Part shown: piece after piece, positions 53,140 through 61,454 of the stretch
Layout of the letters: each line of letters begins with the position of its first letter
Position numbering within the stretch: position 1 is the stretch's first letter
NCBI GenBank assembly: GCA_045110575.1
Contig: JBGCGF010000008.1
Location: 14,365 to 78,364, forward strand
DNA from: CALDTK01 sp045110575
GTDB lineage: Bacteria > Bacteroidota > Bacteroidia > Chitinophagales > Saprospiraceae
DNA length: 64,000 nt
Direction of reading: 5' to 3'
Notes under the pieces: model-generated
What the model saw: the letters and a program-made list of their open reading frames with translations, nothing else
Databases searched by the model: none
Told to the model about the DNA's origin: nothing
Program-made: the position numbers and the translations under genes

Positions 53140-54693
53140 ATGCTTTCAAAAACCTATGCTTCCGCCCTACAAGGCGTCGATGCAAAACTCATTACGGTAG
53201 AGACCCACGCCGGTAATTCCATCAAAGCCAACGGACCAACCAAGCACATCGTAGGCTTGCCGGATAAAGCGGTTTCCGAAGGTTTTTTGCGCATCAATCC
53301 AGCGCTGCGGAATTCGGGTTACAAGCCGGCCCGTCGTGTATTGACGATCAACCTAGCGCCCGCATCCTTGCGCAAAGAGGGATCGGCATATGATCTGCCC
53401 ATTGCTATCGGTATTCTTGAGTCGACGGATCAAATCGTCATCTCTGCTGAGCGCAAGTACATGCTGATTGGAGAGCTAGCCTTGGACGGCCAATTGCGTG
53501 GAGTCCGTGGAGCCTTACCCATGGCTATTGCTGCTAAGGCGCAAGGCTTTGATGGACTCATTTTACCTGAAGCCAATGCCGAAGAAGCAGCCATTGTAGA
53601 AGGCCTAGAAGTGATTGGCGCAACCAAGCTCAAGGATGTTATAGATCACCTGCAAGGCGTAATTCGCTTGGCCCCGACGGCTGCCAAGGTCCGCATTCGC
53701 GACGAAGCTTCACGACCGTTCCCGCTTGACTTCAACGACGTGATGGGCCAAGAAAACATTAAGCGTTCGCTGGAGATCGCTGCTGCTGGCGGACATAATG
53801 CGATCTTAATAGGTCCGCCGGGTGCAGGTAAAACGATGTTGGCGCGCAGACTTCCCACCATTTTGCCTCCACTCAACATAAAGGAGGCCCTCGAAACAAC
53901 CAAGATTCATTCGGTTGCCGGCAAGCTGCCAAGTGGAAGGGGATTGGTTGCAACCCGTCCTTTCCGGTCGCCACACCATACCATTAGTGATGTAGCACTA
54001 GTCGGTGGCGGTCAAAATCCGATGCCTGGAGAGATCAGTCTGGCGCACAATGGCGTCCTCTTCTTGGATGAACTTCCTGAGTTCAAGCGATCAGTGCTAG
54101 AAGTAATGCGCCAACCGATGGAAGAACGTCGTGTTACGATCAGTCGCGCGCGTTGGTCGGTTGATTACCCTGCGAGTTTTATGCTCTTGGCGAGTATGAA
54201 CCCATGCCCATGCGGGTTTTACAATCACCCGTCCAAAGAGTGTACGTGCGGACCCGGTAAGGTGAAGCACTACCTCAACAAGATCAGTGGTCCGCTAATG
54301 GATCGCATCGATTTGCATGTCGAGGTTGTCCCTGTGAGTTACGATCAACTCTCTCGCGAAGGGCGTTGCGGGGAGTCTAGTGCTACGATCGCAAAGCGTG
54401 TGATTGCAGCACGGAAGGTGCAAGAGGAGCGTTTTAGCAAATACCTCGACATTCACTGCAATGCGCAGATGCCGAGTCGTCTTGTACGAGATACGTGTCC
54501 GCTTGATGCTGCCGGTAAACAGATGCTGCAAACGGCAATGGAGCGACTTCAGCTCTCTGCAAGGGCATACGATCGCATTTTGAAAGTTGCTCGCACGATT
54601 GCAGACCTAGACACGAGCGAGCAAGTAACGTCGAGGCATCTGGCAGAAGCGATACAGTTCAGAACGTTGGATAGAGGAAACTGGGCGGGCTAG
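53140..54693 (+). CDS. comM: YifB/ComM-family Mg-chelatase-like AAA+ ATPase
   Basis: This 517-aa protein has an N-terminal ChlI-type domain (residues ~10-160; ITVETHAGNSIKANGPTKHI, LAPASLRKEGSAYDLPIAIG) and an AAA+ domain with Walker A LIGPPGAGKTMLARRLP and Walker B GVLFLDELPEF. A Cys cluster (NPCPCGFYNHPSKECTCGPG) and a C-terminal helical domain complete it. ComM is a hexameric helicase promoting branch migration during integration of DNA taken up by transformation in several bacteria; orthologs also occur in non-competent species. It lies 87 bp beyond a spacer with repeats. Its role here is inferred from family. Confidence 0.93.
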   Translation: MLSKTYASALQGVDAKLITVETHAGNSIKANGPTKHIVGLPDKAVSEGFLRINPALRNSGYKPARRVLTINLAPASLRKEGSAYDLPIAIGILESTDQIVISAERKYMLIGELALDGQLRGVRGALPMAIAAKAQGFDGLILPEANAEEAAIVEGLEVIGATKLKDVIDHLQGVIRLAPTAAKVRIRDEASRPFPLDFNDVMGQENIKRSLEIAAAGGHNAILIGPPGAGKTMLARRLPTILPPLNIKEALETTKIHSVAGKLPSGRGLVATRPFRSPHHTISDVALVGGGQNPMPGEISLAHNGVLFLDELPEFKRSVLEVMRQPMEERRVTISRARWSVDYPASFMLLASMNPCPCGFYNHPSKECTCGPGKVKHYLNKISGPLMDRIDLHVEVVPVSYDQLSREGRCGESSATIAKRVIAARKVQEERFSKYLDIHCNAQMPSRLVRDTCPLDAAGKQMLQTAMERLQLSARAYDRILKVARTIADLDTSEQVTSRHLAEAIQFRTLDRGNWAG

Positions 54694-54725
54694 GGCGCCC
54701 CCAGCGCCCTCCTGTTCTGAGAACC

Positions 54726-54924
54726 ACTGGTTCGCAGGAATGCTAGCGTCCTGAGTCATTAGTGAGTTCGCAGAAATGCCAGCGTCTAGACTAGTTGGCT
54801 AACTTGCAGGAGGGAGTCTTTTAAGCTCAGCTTCTTATGTGCGATCTATCCTATAAATCACTGGTTCGCAGGAATACTTCATGTACACTGGTGTGAAAGG
54901 CTGATGTACATGAAGTATTCCTGC
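54726..54924. repeat. Direct and inverted repeats between yifB and sucB
   Basis: Three related copies of CTGGTTCGCAGGAAT (near 54727, 54765 and 54861); the third opens a perfect 20-bp inverted repeat, GCAGGAATACTTCATGTACA (54868-54887) against 54905-54924, with a 17-base loop. No T run follows. Confidence 0.8.
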
Positions 54925-54960
54925 AACCTCTAGCAAATCCCTGCGTTTTTACAACTGACG

Positions 54961-54991
54961 TTTGCTGGCGAGTTTTCCCTTGCTACTTTCG
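54961..54991 (+). promoter_or_regulatory. Probable sucB promoter (TTTG, 19 bp, TACTTTCG)
   Basis: TTTG (54961-54964) and TACTTTCG (54984-54991) are 19 bp apart, the spacing of Bacteroidota primary promoters; one position of the -7 box differs from consensus. The start codon is 47 bp further on. Confidence 0.55.
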
Positions 54992-55037
54992 CCAACGCAG
55001 AGTATTCGCTCTGTAAGTTCATACAAGCACACATCGT

Positions 55038-56279
55038 ATGCCGATCGTTGAAATGAAAGTCCCTATCATCGGGGAATCTGTTACAGAAGTTACACTCTCC
55101 CAATGGCTCGTAGCCGAAGGAGATATCGTTGAGATCGACCAGTCGATCTGCGAGTTTGAATCGGACAAAGCAACCCTGGAGTTTCCGGCGGAAGCTGCTG
55201 GTCGAATCTCGTTCAAAGCAAACGAGGATGACGATCTTGAGATCGGAGCCTTGGTCGCTACCATTGACACAGATGCAGCAGGAAGTGCTCCTGCAGCTGC
55301 AGCGCCGGCTGCAAAAGTTGAGGCTCCAGCAGCAGCACCTGCTCCAGCGGAAGCGCCGGCTAAAACTGAAACGTATGCTACTGGACACGCGAGTCCAGCA
55401 GCAGCAAAGATCCTTTCTGAGAAAGGCGTTGATGCTAGTGCGGTTGCAGGTTCAGGCCGTGATGGTCGTATAACGAAGGAAGACGCGATGAGCGCTTCTG
55501 CTGCACCAGCAGCAAAAGCACCTGCAGCTAGTCCTGCACCTGCTGCGCCTAAGGCGTCTGCTCCTTCAGGAACGAAATCTCGTGAAGAGCGCCGTGAGAA
55601 AATGTCTCGCATGCGTCGCACGATCGCCAAGCGATTGGTGTCTGCGAAGAACAATACCGCAATGCTCACCACTTTTAACGAAGTGGACCTGAGCAACCTC
55701 ATGGCATTGCGCAAGCAGTACCAAGAGAAGTTTGTAGAGCGCTACGGTGTGAAGCTTGGCTTCATGTCCTTGTTCTCTAAGGCATGTGCAACGGTGCTCA
55801 TGGAAATGCCTGACGTGAATGCATTTATCGATGGTGATCACCTGATCTACCACGACTATGCTGATATTTCAGTAGCGGTTTCTACACCGACAGGTCTTGT
55901 TGTTCCACCGATTCACAATGTGGAGTCGATGAACTTCGCTGAGATCGAATTGGCAATCAAGGCAGTCGCTAAGAAGGCTCGTGACGGTTCACTCACCATG
56001 GATGAGATGACTGGCGGAACGTTCACCATTACCAACGGTGGTGTCTTTGGATCGATGCTATCGACTCCTATCCTCAACGAGCCTCAGTCAGCTATTCTAG
56101 GCATGCACAACATCATTCAGCGCCCAGTAGCGGTGAATGGTGAAGTAGTTATTCGTCCGATGATGTACCTCGCATTGAGCTACGATCACCGTGTGATTGA
56201 CGGATCAAGTGCGGTAACCTTCCTTGTAAAAGTGAAGAACCTACTTGAGGATCCAACAGCGATGTTGCTCGGCATTTAA
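55038..56279 (+). CDS. sucB: 2-oxoglutarate dehydrogenase E2 (dihydrolipoyl succinyltransferase)
   Basis: E2 core of the 2-oxoglutarate dehydrogenase complex (413 aa); it transfers the succinyl group from lipoamide to CoA in the citric-acid cycle. The N-terminal lipoyl domain (residues 1-75) has the lipoyl lysine in CEFESDKATLEFPAE. An Ala/Pro-rich linker follows, then the E3-binding domain (ASPAAAKILSEKGVDASAVA, GSGRDGRITKEDAM), a second linker and the catalytic domain (residues ~180-413) with SYDHRVIDGSSAVTFLVK carrying the active His. The length and linker pattern fit SucB rather than PdhC. SucA is not adjacent. Confidence 0.93.
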   Translation: MPIVEMKVPIIGESVTEVTLSQWLVAEGDIVEIDQSICEFESDKATLEFPAEAAGRISFKANEDDDLEIGALVATIDTDAAGSAPAAAAPAAKVEAPAAAPAPAEAPAKTETYATGHASPAAAKILSEKGVDASAVAGSGRDGRITKEDAMSASAAPAAKAPAASPAPAAPKASAPSGTKSREERREKMSRMRRTIAKRLVSAKNNTAMLTTFNEVDLSNLMALRKQYQEKFVERYGVKLGFMSLFSKACATVLMEMPDVNAFIDGDHLIYHDYADISVAVSTPTGLVVPPIHNVESMNFAEIELAIKAVAKKARDGSLTMDEMTGGTFTITNGGVFGSMLSTPILNEPQSAILGMHNIIQRPVAVNGEVVIRPMMYLALSYDHRVIDGSSAVTFLVKVKNLLEDPTAMLLGI

Positions 56280-56312
56280 GCTAGCTTAGATAGCCGTTCA
56301 AGGTTCAATTGA

Positions 56313-56346
56313 AAAGCCCAAGAAGCAATGCTTCTTGGGCTTTTTG
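56313..56346. terminator. Bidirectional intrinsic terminator after sucB
   Basis: AAAAGCCCAAGAAGC and GCTTCTTGGGCTTTT form a perfect 15-bp stem with loop AAT. A and T runs at the two ends let it serve sucB and the convergent hydrolase gene. Confidence 0.9.
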
Positions 56347-56535
56347 TGTTCAGGGTTCAATGAACAATACTCGCGCTGCTCGTATTGTCTGGTTCGAGGT
56401 TCAGCATCAAATGTTCGCGCTGCGAACATTTGATGGTTCAAGGTTCGGCGGGTGTTGCGCGCTGAACCTTGAACCAACTCAGAAAGAAGTGCGAAGCACG
56501 AATTCTGGGTTGCTGAACCTAGAACCAGAGTGACG
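56347..56535. repeat. Chain of hairpins with GGTTCAAGGTTC units
   Basis: It includes CAATAC/GTATTG, a perfect 13-bp ATCAAATGTTCGC/GCGAACATTTGAT (56407-56435), GGTTCAAGGTTC/GAACCTTGAACC (56436-56476) and GTGC-aaa-GCAC. GTTCAAGGTTCAA also occurs before the terminator (56297). The GGTTCAAGGTTC arms are shared with 906-964. Confidence 0.65.
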
Positions 56536-56555
56536 AAGTGCAAAGCACAAGTCAA

Positions 56556-57329
56556 CTATTTCAGGAAGTCCTCCGTAATCCTATAGACCTCATCCGGCGC
56601 TTCTGCGTGTACCCAATGTCCTGCGCCTTCGATTGTCTCTAGGCGCGCGTTTGGGAAGAGTGCTTGAATGCCTGCCCAGTCTTCGTCCTTGATGTAGCCT
56701 GATTTGCCTCCGCGGATGAAGAGTGCATCTCCTGGCCACGGTTCGCCAGTTACAGCTTCGAGAATGCTGTCGTAACCCGCGTCAAGTGCATCAAGGTTCA
56801 TTTTCCACTCGTAACCTTGCTGCTTGTTGCGGCGCAGGTTTTTCATTAGAAACATGCGTATCCCGGGCTCGTCGATTCGCTCAGCTAAGATTTCGTCGAT
56901 TTGAGTTCGAGTCAGAGGCTTTTCGCCTGCTATGACTTCTAGCGGAATAGAGCGCATCGCTGCAAAGATCTCATCGTGACCGCGAGGGAATTGCTTTACG
57001 CCCATGTCTACGACGACGAGCTTGCGAACGCGGTCCGGAAAGCTGAGTGCGTACTGCATGGCCACTTTTCCGCCCATTGAGTGGCCGAGAATATCAGCCT
57101 CGTGCATCCAATTGTCTTCGAGGAATTCCTCAAGGTCTTCCGCTAGGCTAGTGTAGTCAACTTCATCGGCATGAGGCGATTTACCATGGTTGCGCTGATC
57201 TACAAGGACACTCATTCTGCTTTCGCCAAAACGTTTTCCGAGTGTTTGCCAGTTGTCGAGCATACCGAATAGTCCGTGCAGGATTACGAGTGGATCACCG
57301 GAGCCAATGGTTTTGTGGTTGAGCTGCAT
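56556..57329 (-). CDS. Alpha/beta-hydrolase (YbfF-type esterase)
   Basis: This 257-aa cytoplasmic hydrolase has the oxyanion HG in VILHGLFGMLDNWQT, nucleophile Ser in DILGHSMGGKVAMQY, and the C-terminal His in IEGAGHWVHAEAP. An acid residue lies in the LFIRGGKSGYI region. The form is that of YbfF-like esterases with small acyl substrates; the natural substrate is unknown. The ATG at 57329 (MQLNHKTIG) begins at the fold; upstream in-frame codons up to 57431 overlap the divergent lipoprotein region. An exact 14-mer is at 57219-57232, read here in the frame Arg-Phe-Gly-Glu-Ser. Confidence 0.92.
   Translation of the reverse strand: MQLNHKTIGSGDPLVILHGLFGMLDNWQTLGKRFGESRMSVLVDQRNHGKSPHADEVDYTSLAEDLEEFLEDNWMHEADILGHSMGGKVAMQYALSFPDRVRKLVVVDMGVKQFPRGHDEIFAAMRSIPLEVIAGEKPLTRTQIDEILAERIDEPGIRMFLMKNLRRNKQQGYEWKMNLDALDAGYDSILEAVTGEPWPGDALFIRGGKSGYIKDEDWAGIQALFPNARLETIEGAGHWVHAEAPDEVYRITEDFLK
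57219..57232 (-). repeat. Iterated 14-mer, exact copy (in the hydrolase gene)
   Basis: GTTTTGGCGAAAGC in a third reading frame compared with other genes. Two one-mismatch copies (57350, 57390) lie in the adjacent spacer. Confidence 0.9.
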
Positions 57330-57468
57330 GGAGGCAAGGTAGGGTAGAGGTTTTGGCGGAAGCGAAAGAAAAATGAAAGGTCGTGCAGCGTTTTGGCGGA
57401 AGCTGGGGTTAACCAATTGTAGCGCGCGCATTCCCTCCTCTTACTTAACTTCCGCTAAGTCTCTAATC

Positions 57469-59214
57469 ATGCAACTACGATACTGTTTTTTCTTTCTCTT
57501 TACCCTTGTGCTCATTGTTGGCTGCAATCGCGAAGACGATGAGGTGGTCACTATAATTGAAGGCGAGCTACCTCCAGCGGATTCACTAAATTCGACTACC
57601 AGTCTTGCTGGGACTGTCAAGATATTTGACGGTTCGACCCCTGGAAACACGACGGCCGAAGTTTTGTATGGTGACTTTGTCGTTGCTTCTCAGCTTGTAA
57701 ATACAGGCGACGGAAGCTGGAATTTTGATGATATTCCTTCAAGTGGAAATCCAAATGTATTGGTGCGGGTCACTTCGCCAGGATATATTCCAAGTATTCG
57801 ATCTTTGCCTAATAGTGATGACATTGTGCACTATTCTAATTTTGTCTTGTTAGAGCGAGGGAGAACAGATTTCGTCACACCGCTAGCGGATTACACAGAA
57901 ACAAACGGTCTTTTAACCGTAACTATTCCAGCAAATAGTTATGCAAATCATGAGGACGATCAAGGCGTTGAAATTAGTTTGAATGCTTATGCTGGAGGAG
58001 ATATAAATAGCATTAATAACACCATTGCAGCTCCGTTTTTGGTAGACGATGGGAGTGGGATCATTAAGACGCTTAGTAATCCAACTATATATGCCTTAGT
58101 TGTTACTGGTGCCAGTGGTGAGCTATTGAAATTTGATGATTCTCAAGGCAGAGATATCGAACTCTCCTCTGTTAGTGCTGGTCCTGTTTCTATCATTTAT
58201 GTCTTGAATCAAGAGACGGGATATTGGGAGAATTTGTCGACTCCCGATAGACTACTAAGCGTGAAGCAGTTCGGATATTTTGCTGTTGCGCAGGTGAGTA
58301 ATGCTGTGCGTGTGACAGGGCGTATTGAACAGCCAGACGGAACTGCAGTGCCTGGAGCGACTGTCGCTGCACATGTGTCCAATGTTAATGGGGCCTTCGC
58401 TTTCGATCTTACAGCTACGAATGGTAATGGCGAATATCTAATCCAATTCCCAGTGGGAAGTACAGGGCAAGTGTTCCTTGATCCAGCTGAATGTGGTCAG
58501 ACACAGTATCAGCTAAGTGATCCTGTTTTGGTCGATGTAGATCTTGGTACGTTCACGGTTGGTGCACCAGTGTCTACCCTCATTGAAGGACTTGTAGAAG
58601 GGTGCATTGCTGGTGTTGGTTCTACTGAGGACATGGCGATTGAAATCACAAGTGCTGGTTTTGGACGAGAAACAGTTCCTGTTGCATCGGACGGTACCTT
58701 TTCTTTTGTTCGAGACATTTGTCAGCTTGAGAATGTCACCTTGGTGCCTACCATACAATCGGGACAAAATGTGGGCCGACAAGGAGAGTCTCTTGTCGTC
58801 ACTGATGGTGATCCGTTGCAAGGTTTACGCTTGAAATATTGCGACACCTTAGTCAGTGACGCGATCATGTTTATGAGCTTTGAGGGCCCTACTGTTCTGT
58901 CGACTGATCCAGTGGGAACTACGATTGGCCCTAATAGGGTAGAGATTGTCGGACAGACCATGAACCCAGTGGGAGAAATGCGGTGGACGGTTGTTTTACC
59001 AAGTAATGGGGATCTGCCTGTGGTTCGGGCCCATTATACTGGGACTGACGAGACATTTGGCGGAGATTCTTATGTCGATGTAATTGATTTTACTTACGAT
59101 GGCATTGAGTTGTTTTTCAGCTTTGTAGATGCGCCAGGGGTTCAAACAGATCTCTCAGACGGATCTATGTCAACTCGCTTAGCGCGTGGTTCTGTACGAG
59201 TGAAAGTTGATTAA
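57469..59214 (+). CDS. Carboxypeptidase-like lipoprotein, first gene of the second sigma module
   Basis: This 581-aa predicted lipoprotein has lipobox IVGC (residues ~15-18) followed by NREDDE. An N-terminal regulatory-like beta domain covers residues ~40-130 (AGTVKIFDGSTPGNTTAEVL). A middle region is laid out like the P1-P5 proteins (VTIPANSYANHEDDQGVEIS; LNQETGYWENLSTPD). A second carboxypeptidase-type domain (VTGRIEQPDGTAVPGATVAA) and a variable C-terminus follow. Similarity to P1 is at the level of architecture rather than sequence. It ends 2 bp before the sigma gene. The ATG at 57469 starts the signal peptide; the upstream in-frame part is rejected. Confidence 0.78.
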   Translation: MQLRYCFFFLFTLVLIVGCNREDDEVVTIIEGELPPADSLNSTTSLAGTVKIFDGSTPGNTTAEVLYGDFVVASQLVNTGDGSWNFDDIPSSGNPNVLVRVTSPGYIPSIRSLPNSDDIVHYSNFVLLERGRTDFVTPLADYTETNGLLTVTIPANSYANHEDDQGVEISLNAYAGGDINSINNTIAAPFLVDDGSGIIKTLSNPTIYALVVTGASGELLKFDDSQGRDIELSSVSAGPVSIIYVLNQETGYWENLSTPDRLLSVKQFGYFAVAQVSNAVRVTGRIEQPDGTAVPGATVAAHVSNVNGAFAFDLTATNGNGEYLIQFPVGSTGQVFLDPAECGQTQYQLSDPVLVDVDLGTFTVGAPVSTLIEGLVEGCIAGVGSTEDMAIEITSAGFGRETVPVASDGTFSFVRDICQLENVTLVPTIQSGQNVGRQGESLVVTDGDPLQGLRLKYCDTLVSDAIMFMSFEGPTVLSTDPVGTTIGPNRVEIVGQTMNPVGEMRWTVVLPSNGDLPVVRAHYTGTDETFGGDSYVDVIDFTYDGIELFFSFVDAPGVQTDLSDGSMSTRLARGSVRVKVD

Positions 59215-59216
59215 CC

Positions 59217-59786
59217 GTGCACCTTACTTTGACCATAGACGAAACCATTCAACAAGCCTTGCGGGGCGAGTCGGCCGCACAGCGAAAGCTGTTTGAAGCC
59301 TTCGCTCCGCAAGCTTTTAGGGTAGCGATGCGCTATTGCGAGCGTCGAACTGATGCTGAGGATATCGTACAGAATACGTTCATCCGAGTATTCAATCAAC
59401 TTGAAAATTATCGGGGCGAAAAAGGCGCCTTTGGAGCATGGGTGCACCGTATATCTGTCAATGAAAGTTTGCGGGTTTTGCGAAAAAAGAGACCTGTACT
59501 TTTTGTCGAATCAGATGATAGTAACCAAGAGGAGGCCGATCCTAGTCCTTTGATTACCGATCACCTTGCGGCGGCTGATTTACGAAAGTTGATCCTAAAG
59601 CTGCCGGAAGGTTACCGCGCCGTCTTTAACCTGTACGCGATAGAAGGTTACTCTCACCAAGAAATTGGAGAACAGTTAGACATCACACCGGCGACAAGTC
59701 GAAGTCAGTTAACCCGTGCCAAACGAACCCTTAAGCAATGGGTAGTCGCCCAATCTTTAAACGCTTCCAAAACTCAAATGCAATGA
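59217..59786 (+). CDS. ECF-type RNA polymerase sigma factor (second copy)
   Basis: A 189-aa sigma factor closely resembling the one at 18398-18964: the N-terminal RGESAAQRKLFEAFAPQAFR (RGERAAQHQLYQAFAPRVFG in the other), region 2 RRTDAEDIVQNTFIRVFNQL and region 4 YRAVFNLYAIEGYSHQEIGE with DITPATSRSQLTRAKRTLKQ. The start is GTG at 59217, two bases after the lipoprotein stop, another non-ATG start as in the first module. Its stop overlaps the start of the barrel gene (ATGA). The tight coupling points to one mRNA. Confidence 0.9.
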   Translation: MHLTLTIDETIQQALRGESAAQRKLFEAFAPQAFRVAMRYCERRTDAEDIVQNTFIRVFNQLENYRGEKGAFGAWVHRISVNESLRVLRKKRPVLFVESDDSNQEEADPSPLITDHLAAADLRKLILKLPEGYRAVFNLYAIEGYSHQEIGEQLDITPATSRSQLTRAKRTLKQWVVAQSLNASKTQMQ

Positions 59787-61324
59787 GTAGTGATTTGAAA
59801 AATAAGCTTGATCAAGAACCACTGGAGTTTAATACTTCAGCGGCATGGGAGCAGCTTTCGCCAAAACTAGATTCTTCTAAGCGTAAACGACGTGGCTTAA
59901 CCTGGTGGTGGGTTGGCGGTAGTGCAGGTGTACTATTTGTAGTACTTACTGCGCTCTATTTTAATGCGGAGAATATTTCGGAGATAACCCAGACGACTGC
60001 AGTCGAATTGCGCCAAGAGCCTTCTTCTTCTTCTTCTTCTTCTTCTTCGGATATTAAAAATGATGTTCAAAAAGAATTTGGTAATAGCGACATTGACATA
60101 AATGGAAAAGCAAGTACAGCTGGACATGAGTTAGTATCTGATCTAACGGTTGCTGCAATTGTAGAGGGACCTGTTGAGGTTGGAGATTTATCTTCAAATG
60201 AGGTGTCTAGTTTGTCTCAAGGCCGTAGAGTTGTATCTGCTTCTGGAATAAGTAGTCGTGAAATATCTACAGATCAACGAGAGGAATCAACTTCACTTCT
60301 AGCTGAAGGACAAGGCAGGGAGTCTTTTCTGCAAGAGAAAAGCGGTGATCCATTAACTGAAGAAGAGAATCAGTTGAGATCAACATTGGTCGTTGAATCC
60401 CAGAGGGGCCAAGAATCCCTAGTTCTGGGTGGATTTCGAGGTGAGCGACTAGGAAATGTAGCGCCTTCGGCGTACGAACGTAGGGAGCCAGCAGTAGGCT
60501 TGAATGCAGATGTTCTTAGCGAGCTGGACTTGTTAGGCTTACCGCTGTTTGACTTGAAGAAGGATTATGCATTAGGTCCTATTCCTGATATTTTAACAGG
60601 GGCGTCGATGTCTGATGATAAGCTTCCAATTAAACCATATTGGCAAGTAGCAGCACTCGCTGGCGTTGGGTATGAGCGGGTTAGATCGAATGACTTTGAA
60701 TTTTTAGAGCGGACAGCGCTTGAGGTTCGCAACCTTCAGCTCAATGTTACGCGTAGTTTTTCTAAGCATTTTGCTGTTTCGGCGCATGCTCAAATCGGAC
60801 AGCGTTCAGAATTGTATCGGACAGACTTTACAATTCCGTTTGAAGAAACGATATACAATCCTGTGTCTCGAGTTGTAGGAGGTGAGCGCTTTGGTGATAG
60901 TGTAGTTGTCATTTCTGAACGTCGAGTGCAATCAGATCGATATGCAAAATTTACGCGCCTGAACGTCGGTGCTGTCGCTGAATATCTAATTCCTACACGA
61001 GCTTGCGATTTTGCAATATTCGGAGGAGTTAACTATGCGCTGTTGCAACGGTGGTCGGGTAGTCGAAGAATTCAAATTGACCCAAATCAGTCAATTCGTG
61101 ATGATACGGTAGGACCGTACAACTTGGACAAAAAATACTCTAACCAAGTGTCTTACGTGTTAGGTGCGCGCGTATCGAAGCCTATTGGGAGTCAGTTGCA
61201 TCTTTTGTTTGATAGCCGCGTACAACTTTTAGCTCAATATCGACTGTCGTCTGATAGCGCGTTTAATTTAATTGAGCATGGTAATTCGATCTCGGTCAAC
61301 CTTGGTTTGGGGTGGCGGTTTTAA
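59783..61324 (+). CDS. Single-TM protein with C-terminal outer-membrane barrel (second module)
   Basis: 513 aa. Residues ~1-38 are hydrophilic (LKNKLDQEPLEFNTSAAWEQ, then a Lys/Arg cluster and WWW). Residues ~40-60 form the membrane helix (GSAGVLFVVLTALYF). Residues ~65-285 are an acidic, Ser-rich linker that starts with nine serines (a trinucleotide microsatellite). Residues ~290-513 are a barrel domain (YWQVAALAGVGYERV, LNVGAVAEYLIPTRACDFAI) ending in LGWRF with the terminal aromatic of outer-membrane proteins. The Ala-Trp-x-x-(Leu/Ile)-x-x-x-Leu motif before the helix also occurs in the first-module protein. The start at 59783 overlaps the sigma stop; a longer frame upstream is rejected. 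An exact 14-mer lies at 59854. Confidence 0.72.
   Translation: MSSDLKNKLDQEPLEFNTSAAWEQLSPKLDSSKRKRRGLTWWWVGGSAGVLFVVLTALYFNAENISEITQTTAVELRQEPSSSSSSSSSDIKNDVQKEFGNSDIDINGKASTAGHELVSDLTVAAIVEGPVEVGDLSSNEVSSLSQGRRVVSASGISSREISTDQREESTSLLAEGQGRESFLQEKSGDPLTEEENQLRSTLVVESQRGQESLVLGGFRGERLGNVAPSAYERREPAVGLNADVLSELDLLGLPLFDLKKDYALGPIPDILTGASMSDDKLPIKPYWQVAALAGVGYERVRSNDFEFLERTALEVRNLQLNVTRSFSKHFAVSAHAQIGQRSELYRTDFTIPFEETIYNPVSRVVGGERFGDSVVVISERRVQSDRYAKFTRLNVGAVAEYLIPTRACDFAIFGGVNYALLQRWSGSRRIQIDPNQSIRDDTVGPYNLDKKYSNQVSYVLGARVSKPIGSQLHLLFDSRVQLLAQYRLSSDSAFNLIEHGNSISVNLGLGWRF
59854..59867 (-). repeat. Iterated 14-mer, exact copy (in the TM-barrel gene)
   Basis: GTTTTGGCGAAAGC on the minus strand; the plus-strand gene reads Leu-Ser-Pro-Lys-Leu, within its cytoplasmic N-terminus. 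Confidence 0.9.
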
Positions 61325-61454
61325 TTCGGTAAGAGTAGTTTGTATGTTTAACTAAATTTTACGATGATTACTTGTTTTTTGCATTGGTTTTGTGATAATT
61401 ATTCCGTGTCTAAGTCGTTAGTATTGTAGTCTAGTTAAATTAAAATAATTGATC

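Noticed and set aside
55019..55714. Long minus-strand frame opposite sucB
   Set aside because: It mirrors the Ala/Pro-rich linker codons of sucB and has no features of its own.
56391..56410. tRNA T-loop (GGTTCGAGGTTC)
   Set aside because: No acceptor stem, anticodon arm or CCA context; it is a variant of the GGTTCAAGGTTC hairpin unit.
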